From: Cololabis saira | Lineage: Eukaryota; Chordata; Actinopteri; Beloniformes; Belonidae | Length of the DNA stretch: 64,000 bases | Assembly: GCF_033807715.1 (NCBI RefSeq) | Contig: NC_084591.1 | Coordinates: 48,460,915-48,524,914, forward strand | Direction: 5' to 3' | Shown: piece by piece, positions 50,201 to 62,200 of the stretch | Numbering within the stretch: the first letter of the stretch is position 1 | Layout: every line of letters begins with the position of its first letter | Made by a program: the position numbers and the translations under genes | The notes under the pieces: generated by a model | Told to the model about the DNA's origin: nothing | The model's database searches: none | Seen by the model: only the letters and a program-made list of their open reading frames with translations

Positions 50201-53200
50201 GGAGTTTGCCAGAAACATTCCAGGTTTCCTGCCCAGCAACGATCTCTCTCAGCCCACCGGCTTCATGGCCCAACCCATGAAGGTGCATTGATTTCCTGTG
50301 ACACACTTACAACTAGATTTGAACCAAACTGGAGAACCATATTATTATTTTAGTCTGTAGTCTCATCAACTATAATAAAACTATGTTTCAATTTAAATAT
50401 TGTTCAGGTATTTTAGTTGGAATAGTTTGTAATTGAGCCTTTTGTTCCCCGTGTTTCTCAGCAACAGGCCTGGGCCACTGATGACGTGGCTCAGATTTAT
50501 GACAAGTGCATGGCGGACCTGGAGCAGCATCTCCACGCCATCCCCCCGGCCCTGGCCATGAACCCGCTCACCCAGGCCCTGCGCAGCCTGCTGGAGGCCG
50601 TCGCTCTGGCCCGCAACTCCAGGGACGGGATCGCAGCACTCGGCCTTCTGCAGAAGGTAGGGCTCTTAGCTCTCACGTAGGGCAGGGCCATACGGCCTTT
50701 TATTAATTTCTCTATTTTTAGGCCATGTCATGATACACAATATATCGATATATCTCCATATTTTGCCTTAGCCTTGAATTAACACTTTGATGCATACAAT
50801 CGCACCAGTATGATGATTCTATATGTCTACATTAAAACATTCTTGTTCATACTGCATTAATATATGCTCATTTTAAACTTTCATGCAAAAAGGGGGAATA
50901 AGTCAAATTTACCAAAACTGTATTTATTAAACAGTTACTAAGCAGTGAGTGGCACAAACATAAAAAGTGTCATTTAAGAACAGAAAGTGCACGTTGCATC
51001 TCTGACTCCCCGTCTGAAGAACATCTGCTAAGAACATGTTCTGGTCCCGGTTTTACCTGCTTTCACCAGGATGAGCTGCTCTGAGCAGGAGGAGCCTTTA
51101 GACCTTTATATGAAGACTAATTGTAGGTGTTGGGACTGCAATGTTTCATCCTCTCCTCCTTTACTTTGCATCACTTTCACTTACTTTTAAAAATATGACG
51201 TCATATAGTCTTGTTTGACTTTGTTTCGATGATAGTGATTGATTTCATGTGGCCACATTTAAGCACACTAGGCGACGTTTCTCAGCTATGGAAGAGAAAA
51301 GCCTGAATTTTGGTTCCGCGACGCAGAACCTACGCCGTAGGGTACAGCGTAACCTACGGCGTAAAGCAAACGTATACTTGAATATTCACGATAGTAATTT
51401 TGTACATGGCACAGAGTAGAAGCTGAGATACCTGGACTATACTGGATATATCTCCCAGCCCTAGGTTCACTGGTCTGGTTGGGACGGTGGGTGTTTAACT
51501 GGAGCGGGCCAGGGAGCTCCAGCCGTGACTGAGTTGTGTCTGTTTGTCCAGGCGGTGGAAGGACTCCTGGACGCCACCAGTGGAGCTGACGCCGACCTGC
51601 TGCTGCGCTACCGGGAGTGCCACCTGCTGGTGCTGAAAGCCCTGCAGGACGGACGGGCCTACGGACCTCAGTGGTGCAACAAGCAGATCACCAGGTGAGG
51701 ACACACTCGGCTTTCTAGAGACCATAGTTGAGATATTATGGACTCAATAACTCTGTTTTTTTATTTTTAAAGACACTTAACCCTTGTGTTGTCCTCGGGT
51801 CAAAATGACCCAATTCCTCCCAATTCTTCCTCCTTCCCTCCTTTGTACTTTTTTCTTCCTCCCTCCCTCCCTTCCTTCTTTTCTCCCTTATATTCTTCTT
51901 TCATTTGTCTCCATCCTTCCTTCTCCTCTTCTTTCCTTCCTTCCCTTCTTTTCTTCCTTCTTTCCTTCCTTTCTCCCTCATTTCTTCCTTTCCTGCCTTC
52001 CTATTTTTTCTTCTTACCTCCCTCCCTCCTTTTCTCCCTTCCTTCATTCGTTCCTTCTTGTCTCCATCCTTCCTTCTTCTCTTCCTTCCCTTTTTTCTCC
52101 CTTCCTTCTTCCCTTCCTCCCTTCCTTCTTTCCTCCCTTCCCCCCTTCCTTGACCCGAAGACAGAACAAGGGTTAATGAAGCTTGACAAATGGCAACTAG
52201 CAAGTAACTTTATTAGTATTTAACTTGGATGAACTGCTGTTCTGCCTGCAGGTGTCTGATTGAATGCCGTGATGAATACAAATACAACGTAGAGGCCGTG
52301 GAGCTTCTGATCAGGAATCATCTGGTTAACATGCAGCAGTACGACCTCCACCTGGCACAGGTAGATACCTGGACCCTTTATTTAGCAGGGATTTATTTGT
52401 TTTCTTGTTTGCTATGTTGTCTTGTATTTGTTCAGTAACTAATATCCTTATTGTATTCTTTATTTCAAATAAAGAACATGTTAGGTGTACAGCTGCTTGT
52501 CAGAGATACAGTACAACTTAAACTGTCCTCATTTTCCTTCTTTCTTTTCTTTCCCCCTATCTTTCCAGTCAATGGAGAACGGTTTGCACTACATGGCCGT
52601 AGCGTTTGCCATGCAGTTGGTGAAGCTGCTGCTGGTGGACGAGCGCAGCGTGAGCCACGTCACCGAGGCCGACCTCTTCCACACCATCGAGACTTTAATG
52701 AGAACCTGTGCACACTCCAGAGCCAACGCTCCAGAGGGGTAAAGAAACACTACCATTAGTAGAATTTATTAAAGGATCGCCCCTTGAGATGTAACATCCC
52801 ATTTTCAAGGGGGTCCCATAAAGCATACAACATTACAATGAATTACAGTACAGACATACATGACATAAAAAAAACCCTCCCACACACAACCCCTACCACA
52901 TAAGTCTAGTTACAAAGTAGAGTAATTGAATAACCGACATAACAGAGAGAAAAGAAAAATAAATAAATAAAATAAATAGAAAAAGGACAAAAAAATACAT
53001 AAATGAATTGAAAACATAGGTAATTTGTTTTAAGATGAGAATATAATGACAACTTAAAACAATGAAAGAGGTAATAGAATGCAAAAAGAGAGGAAGATTA
53101 TTCCAATCTGATGGAGCTTTAAAATAAAATGATCTTTTACCAACCGCTTTTGAAATTCTAGGAACAAAGAAAAAAGGAAAATTCATATGTCTGAGTGAGT

Positions 53201-56200
53201 ATGGAGAGTTATATGGAGTCATAAGTTCTTTTAAATATGGAGGAAAATAAACACATTTAAAAAGGAAGTGAAGCCAGTGAAACTGCCGTCTAGATTTGGG
53301 TTGAAACCAGTTCAATGAATCAAACATAAAACAATGATGTTCTGAAAGGACAACGTAACACAAATCTACATCATGAATTAAATAATACAGTCAGAGGTTT
53401 AAGAGGGGTATCTGGTAGGGGTGTAACGGTACACACAAGTCACGGTTCGGTACGTACCTCTGTTTAGGGGTCACGGTTCAGTACGGGTTCGGTACAACGG
53501 GAAAAAAAATACAAAAAGTCCCAAATGTATAAGACGAGTTTTTTCTTCCTTTATTTTGATCATAGCATTTGAAAGTTAAAGTTTGTTCAATTGGCTACAA
53601 AACTAAAAAGCATCTCTTATTAAAGTGTAAAATAAATAGAATAAAACATTTAACTTGTGCATTAGTGTTTTTAATTTTACCACGGACTGGTTTATGTGAG
53701 CGCGGGATGGGACATTATAACGAGGCTCGAGCACTTTTCATAAATACTTGAGCCCGGGCTCCTCTACTGCTGCATATGGGCAGAGCCGTCTGGGGGCGGA
53801 GCATTCTCCATGGGCCTTATGATAGTCATTTTAACGTTCAACAACACCTCATCCTACCCGCTTTCAGAAACATCGTGGGTCAGAATTACCAAACAGATCC
53901 AGGGAGGAAACAGAGACGGATGAAATCAGTTTTATTTTTTTCCCATTTATGAGAATTTGTTTTTTTTAGCATTAGCTGTCAGATGTTTATTACCTAGAAA
54001 TAAAAGCTGTATTAACAGCTAGTTTGTCATGTAGCCAGTACATCGCTATACTAATCAACTATAACTTGAACCTTAAATGTAAATATGTTGCATTGTTGAT
54101 TGAGGAAACTTTGATCATCCACACAACTTAAACCACCAGGTTTAGGCCCAATCCCAATACACCCCCTACTTTCCTCCACTAGCCTAAAAGAAGGGACAGA
54201 TTTTAGGGCACTTGAAATCTTCCCAGGTCTGTCCCAATACTCCCCCTACTCCTACTTTCAGCACCACCACTAAAATCAGGAAGCTGAGAGCCAGAAGCTG
54301 TTTTAATTTCAGCTGTAGCGCTGTTAATATGCCACTTTATTAAGTTTTAATATTTTTTCAGGCGTAAAAGTAACCGTTAAGATCCCCAACCTGGGCTCAG
54401 TTTATCCAAATAACACCTGTTAAGAAATTTGAGCCGATGTTTTCGGGGGATGAAAAGAACCGTCGGCTCGGGAGCTGATTTATGGTTCCGCGTTACACCA
54501 ACGCAGAGCGTACGGCGTAGGGTACGGTGCGCGTCGCCGCATAACCTACGCCGTAGGTTCTGCGTTGGTGTAACGCTGAACTAGGGCTGTTCGATTTTGC
54601 CCAAAAATAAAATCTCGATTTTTTTTTTTTCTCTCAAAATCCGATTTTCGATTACGATTATTTGGTGAATTGACAAAAGGCAAAGAAATTATTTCAAATA
54701 GTGTTTTTTTATTGAACATTTGCCCCATTGGGCTTTAAGTGCAAACTTTGCTCTTATTAAACCAAAAATGAATGAATAAAGTGCAAAACTCTGTAAAATA
54801 AGTTGAAAAAAGTTTTAAAAATCTCTGAGAAAAAAAATCTGCAAATCAGCACTTGCAAACATACAGTAAGTTATATTTCCAATTAAATAAAACAAGACAT
54901 TTTCTAATGAAACTAAACTGGGTCTTTGTATGCTAAATAATAATCAACCCATGAAGGAGGTAGAGGTGTGTAATGTTAGTCATTACATTTGCTATTCACA
55001 TTTGCAAGTTTTTTGCAAGGAACACGAGCCGGTCTACGGCATCTGGCTTGAGGGATGCCCGGTGGCATGTTACAACGCCCCCTCCTACACTAAAGAGCCT
55101 CTCTCATGGGGCACTTGTCGCAGGTATTGAGAGGTATTTCCATCAATCATTAATATGTGTGCAGACAAGGTAAAAAAAAAAAAAAAGGGAAAAATCGATT
55201 TTACGAGTTTCAGGTTTTAACATCGTTCTAATTACATAATCGCGATTACGATTTTAAATCGATTAATCGAACAGCCCTACGCTGAACCATAAATCAGCCT
55301 TTATTCTGGCGAGGTTTGAAAAAGACGTCGCAACAACGGGCAAGCGAGTGATTATATACATTCACTGAGTGAATATTATGAAAGTAAAATATATATTTCT
55401 CGCTAGAAATGTAATCAAAACGCATTTTTATGCAGAAACTAACTCAAAATATTGATTTTATTCACTAAAAAATAAATGTCCGCCATGTTTTTTTTTTTTT
55501 TTTGGATTCAGTCCGCAAATGACGACGAAAAGCATTCTGGGAAATTTTTCTGGCCCTAGATCAACTAGTGAGGATCTGAAATCCCTCGATCCGTAGGGAC
55601 AGATTCATAGCCACTACACTAGTTTTTCTCCACTACCCCTAGGTGAAAAGAGGAATTGGGAACCACTACCCTCACGGGAACACGCAGAATTTAGGGGTAG
55701 GGATGAAAAGTAGGAGTAGGGGGGGATTGGACTGGGCCTGAGTTTGTGTCTCTGATTACTTCCCTCTCTGTCCACCGCTCAACTCTGTCTCTACCATGTG
55801 TTTGGATGCAACTCTGTTTCTGCAACTGATTAAACATGATTGATCTCCTTTCCTCCAGGCTTCCCCAGCTGATGGACGTCGTGCGCTCCAACTATGAAGC
55901 CATGATCGACCGTGCCCACGGCGGGCCTAACTTCATGATGCACTCTGGGATCTCCCAGGCCTCGGAGTACGACGACCCCCCCGGCCTGAGGGAGAAAGCC
56001 GAGTACCTGCTGAGAGAATGGGTCAACCTGTACCACTCAGCCGCCGCCGGCAGGGACAGCACCAAGGCCTTCTCTGCTTTTGTCGGACAGGTTAACACTT
56101 ATTTACCATTTAAGTCAAAGACAAATTAGATAAAGTACGGTATTTTCTGGACTATAAGCCGCTACTTTTTTCATAAGTTTTCAACCATGCAGCTTATACA

Positions 56201-59200
56201 AAGGTGCAGCTATTCTGTGGATTTTTCTTCCACCGCTCTGGGCGCTCTAACCGGAATTAGAATCAAAACAAAGACAAAATAAATGCAAAGAAGAATACGC
56301 TATTTCTCGTAGAAGCAGATTTCAAACAGATAAATAAATAGCGGTTATTTTCTCTTGGTTCTGTCCGGTTTTAATCAGCAAAGTTGCTGCCGTGTTAACC
56401 CTTGTGCTGTCTTTGGGTCAAGGGAGAAAATAAGGAATGAAGGAAATAAGGAAGAAAGAAGGAAGTAGGAAAGGGAGTAAGGGAGAAAAGATGGAAGGAA
56501 GGAAGGAAAAGCAAAGAAGGTAATAAAGGAACGAATGACGAAAGGGATGTAGGAAGAAAAAGGAGTAAAGGAGGGTAAAAAAGGAGGAAAAGAGGAAAGG
56601 AAGAAAGAAGAGAGAGCATGGCAGGAGGAAAGAAGGATAGAAGAATTGAGTCATTTTGACCCAAAGACAGTACAAGGGTTAAAAGACACTGTTAGGAAAG
56701 GATCTATTTAGGTACAAACATGTACATCATTTGCAGTTCAAAATCCTTCTGTACATGTAGTAAATGTCTAATCTAACAACATAAATATCTGCGGCTTGTA
56801 TGCAGGTGCAGCTTATAGTCCAGAAAATACGGTATTTAGATGACGTTCCTCACGTCTCCCCTCTTTCCTCTTTCCATCTCTCCATTCAGATGCATCAGCA
56901 GGGCATCCTGAAGACGGACGATCTGATCACGCGGTTCTTCCGTCTGTGCACAGAGATGTGCGTGGAGATCAGTTACCGGGCCCAGGCGGAGCAGCAGCAC
57001 AACCCAGCGGCCAGCGTGGCCATCATCAGAGCCAAGTGTTACCACAACCTGGACGCCTTTGTGAGACTCATAGCGCTGCTGGTGAAACACTCTGGAGAAG
57101 CCACCAACACGGTGACCAAAATTAACCTTCTCAACAAGGTACACACCACTGGGGGGAGGAGTCACAGCTTACACGTATCAAACATGAGACATGATGATGA
57201 TGATCTGGGAAACTCTTAATTCTAGGGCTGCAACTAACCACTATTTTAATAGTCCACTAGTCACCGACTATTAAAACGATTAGTCGACTAATCGGATAAT
57301 TAGTAATTTTTTAAAAATTTAGTATGAGGTTGCTTTAATTATGTGGCAAATGATGATAAACACCAGAAAGATGAACTAGAGCCCTGATATAGCGGGACTG
57401 TTTTCTTCATCCTGCTCCCGCAAAACTCTGAGAATTCATGCCTGCACGGCGCACAATAATAGAGATGCATTGATTTAGTGTCTTCTCCTGTCCCGCAAGA
57501 GAAATGTCCAGACAAATCTATCTGATTTAATGTTAACATGATCATTGTGGAGTTTGATGGAGGAGACTGAAAGTTAGATGCAAATCCATCATTGTCATCA
57601 CAAGCTTTTTCACCTTTCACGCTGCATCAGTTATGTGATTGAGGTTATAGCAACGAGAGTAGCTGTGAGTGGCAGAAAATAATACTAATAAATAACATGA
57701 AATAAAGTTAATGAATAAAACGAATTCATTTAACAAATGAAAATAGTCTTAATATCTTACCAAGGCGAGTCCGTTTCGTTCAGCACTCCGACGTGCTTTC
57801 TCTTCAAATGCATTACCAACGCCGGCTTTTCAAACCTTGCAAGTCATCTTTTTAGCCTTAAATGCTCCCAAACTTTTGAAGTTTAATTACCTGCAGCTGC
57901 AGAGACGCTATTGTGCGGCTCAACTCTTGGCAGAGGTTGTATTGAAGTGAGACGCCTCACTCCGTTGGAAAAACACGTCTGGCGACAATTGTCCACAATG
58001 GAATTCATTGTCGACAATTCTGATTATGGATTTTTGTCGACAACGTGGACGAATCGTTGCAGCCCTAGTTAATTCTAGCTTGATCTTGGTTTAGTAACTC
58101 AGCAGTGGTGACGATGATGGACAATGTTAATGTAAAATGAAAGAGATGATTCTGGTTTTTCTGATCTTGATTGACTGCGTTTACATGGGAAGTTTAATTC
58201 CTCTTTAATTCAGAATTAAAATTATATCCGATTTAAAATGAGTAAAAATTACCATGTGAACACCTAATTCCCAATAAAAATGTCCATTCCGAATTAAACT
58301 TAATTCCGAAGTAAGTGGCTGGTTTATTCTGATTTTAAATCCGAGTAAAATAATTCCAGATCATGTTTACACTCATTCCTCTTTAAATTAACTCCGGTCT
58401 TTCTTTCTGCTCGTTCTCTCGCCCGTCTGTCTCCATGACACTTATATTCCACTGGGCTGGTTTTCCAAACAAAGTTTCAAGATGCAGCAGCAGTAAACGC
58501 TGGTCAAGAGCAGAGACCATTTATTTAATAAATAGAAATATTTAAAAGAACAGATGGAAGCAGGAAACTTGTGAGCTTTTCAAAGTTGTAGCGGCTAAGT
58601 TAGTTTTTCTTCCGGTAGTTTAACTTCCGGTCCCCCCCCCTATCCAATCAGAACCTTCCCAACCCCCAGACCTGGAGAGGAATTGGAGAAAGACCATCAA
58701 ACGTGTTTTCCATGTAAACCTCAATTCAGAATTACTATTTCCATGTAAACTTGAAGGAAGATAATTTAATTCTGAATAATGAATTCTGAAGGAAAACCCT
58801 CCTGTAACCGTGTCCACCGTGTCGTCCTTCCCTCCAGGTGCTGGGTATCGTAGTCGGCGTGTTGATCCAGGACCACGACGTCCGTCAGACAGAGTTCCAG
58901 CAGCTTCCGTATCACCGTATTTTCATCATGCTGCTTTTGGAGCTCAACGCACCCGAACACGTCCTGGAGACCATTAACTTCCAGACGCTCACTGCCTTCT
59001 GGTAAGAACTCTCCACCCCCAGCCCGGAGAGAATGATGTCTAATAGTTCTAGAAACGTCCTGAACATCAATATGTTTATCAATAAGATGGTGGAAAGTCT
59101 ATCTAATAACCCAGTCAGGAACTGGTTAATAATATGTTCATCAATAAGATGGTTGCACTTATTTAGGAGTTAATGTTTTTCTCTGATCTGCAGCAACACC

Positions 59201-62200
59201 TTTCACATCCTGAGACCCACCAAAGCCCCGGGCTTCGTGTACGCCTGGCTGGAACTCATCTCCCATCGCATCTTCATAGCCAGGATGCTGGCACACACAC
59301 CGCAGCAGAAGGTACTCACTCAGTCTCACCATGCTCATTATGATGTTCAAATGTCATTTGTTGAAAGAAATTGTTGCGCTGGTAATGTTTTTTTTTTTTT
59401 TTTTTTTCCCTGTTGCTGCTGTTCTTTTAAATATGTCTTTTATTTTGCAGGGTTGGCCCATGTACGCACAGCTGCTGATCGATCTCTTCAAGTACCTTGC
59501 ACCCTTCCTGAGGAATGTAGAGCTCAACAAACCTATGCAAATTCTCTACAAGGTGTGTGCTCTTTTAGGGCTGAAACGATTCCTCGAATAATTTGAGTAA
59601 TTCGATTACAAAAAATGATGGAGGAATTTTATATATATATGTATGTATGTGTGCTCAGCCAGTCTGCAATGGCCCAGACGGGAGACACATGTAGTTCAGT
59701 GCTTAACTTTTATTTTCAATCCACTCTATATTCTTCTGGTCCGTTCTCCGATATGTTCCCCCTCTAACCCAGTACATACATAGGTTCCTCTAAACATCTG
59801 TTCCCACTACAGTTTTAACTAAAAGAAAAGGCAGAAAATGTCAGAAAAATAAAAATGTAATAAAGCTAACGGGGTAGTTTTTAATTTTTAGCTCTGCAGT
59901 CATTCACGGATAAAACAAGCAGCACTGGTGCCTAATGTGCTCCAATACAGCAGGTCTCATGATTTTATTTTGAACACTGCCAAAACTCAAAATCTTATCA
60001 AGACTTTAACTTAAAACTTAACTAGAACTTAAAATGTGCTTGACACAAATGAAAGTTCAATTGAAACACGTGGGAAAAACACCTAACCTTTTAAGTGATG
60101 TGTGTTATCAGGTGTAATGGCATTTTTAGGTTAGAAATAAGAACATTTCTTGGTAAGACCCTTAGTTTTTTGAGTGAAGGCAGTGAATTTGGTCGACTGG
60201 TGTAAGTTCAGGGTTTTTAAATGCACAGCCATGAACCTACTGTATTATATAATTTAGTCTTAGTGATGTCAATTAACATCTTATGTATATTTATAATTGC
60301 TCTTTAACTAAACAAAAATATGTTTTATCCGATTACTCGATGGAATTTTCAGTAGAATACTCGATTACTAAAATATTGGATAGCTGCAGCCCTTATTTTA
60401 AACTTTGACACACCCCCCCCCCCTTCTGGTGTGAAATAAAACGTTCCTATCATTGTTTTTTCTTGTGTGTTAAGGGGACTCTGCGGGTGCTCCTGGTCCT
60501 TCTGCACGACTTCCCAGAATTCCTGTGCGACTACCACTACGGCTTCTGTGACGTCATCCCGCCCAACTGCATCCAGCTGCGCAACCTCATCCTCAGTGCC
60601 TTCCCGCGCAACATGAGGCTCCCCGACCCCTTCACGCCCAACCTGAAGGTGAACAATTCTTTACTTGTAAAAAGACAACAATTAAAAGAGAAGATAAGAA
60701 AACAAAACAAACAAATAGAGAATTTCTTCCTTTAACGTTTAATATCTTGATTTACAAAACTTTCCTGTTCAGGAAGGCTTTCCCTGGTCTTTCTTAGATG
60801 TTTTTTACTATTTTTATGCTTTTTTTACTTCTCGTCTTTTATGTGCCCTGACTTTCCCTTGTTTATGTAATGCACTTTGAGATTACACATGAAAAGTGCT
60901 ATACAAATAAAATTTATTATTATTATTATTATTACATGGGCAAAAAGGAGTAGGAAGAAGTGTAAACTTATTTAATCCTACCCACTAATCATTTGTTAAG
61001 AAGTATTTATAAGAACTAACTATACTATAATTATACACACATACATATACCGTATTTTCGCGACCATATGGCGCACTGTGTGGAAAGGCGCACCCTCAGT
61101 TTTGTGTGTCATTTTTGGTTTTAAAACACACATATGGCGCACCGACCCAAAAGGCGCCGTCTAAGGAGACGGAGCTGCAGACACGCGCGCTGCAAAACAC
61201 ACACGCGCTAAAAATACAGCGGAAGCAAAACTTAGTTTGATATTTTGTTTCACTTTTCACATCAATCAAACCCTTCAAAGGTTCATATTCTGTTTCTGCA
61301 TTAAAGAATTTTTAAAAACCACCGGGTTGCTGCACATAAACCTGTCTCAGCCACTGATCATCTCCTCATCCATCCAGCCCTTTTCATTTCACTCTGGCTG
61401 GAAAAGTCTCTTTAGGGAACGCTTTTCTTTTAAAAATCCCGACCGCGGCGGTCCCGGGTCCCGCTCCCCGTCTGCTCCCTCGCGCTGGACCGGGTCCGCT
61501 CCCCGTCTGCTCCTATAAGATCCTGTTTCTATAATACATCCATGGTCTGCTCCCCCGCGCTGGACCGGGACCCGGGTCCCGGGTCCCGCTCCGCCCCCCC
61601 CCCCCCCCCCCCCGCGCTGGTCCCGGGTCCCGCGTCCCGGGTCCCCCGCGCTGGACCCATTCACACACGCGCTGTCGGGGATCCGGTACCGGGTTGTAGC
61701 CTATCTGACAGGAGCTCCGTTAATTCAGCTGCGCCAGTCCGAATTTCCAGACCTGTCTCGGCTTCTTGATCATCATCCCTTCATCCAGCCCCCTCTTTTC
61801 ATTCACCCTTATAATGACTCCGGCTGGAAATGTCTTATGCAAAGTTTTTCTTTTAAAAATCACCACAGTTTCTGTCCATCAGCTGCGCCAGGCCAGCGCC
61901 ACATAAACCAGTAAGTGTGTGTCGCGTCGCGAACACACACGCGCATGTCGGGATCCGGTACCGGGTTTGTAACCGACAGATTTGGCTGCAAATTTCGGAG
62001 GGTGAAGCTGATCTGACCTGAGACAGACCCCAGAAATCCCTTCTCGTAAAGCGGCCAGGAACCAGGTGATCGGACCGCTTGGGGAACCAGGAAGTCGGCT
62101 GCAGCAGCGCCCATCACCGCGCTGCTCCAGCCGCTGCTTTAACCGGGGAAAGTCACCGGTTCCGACCGGCCAGGACCGCAGGAGCCCACATGGACTTGTA

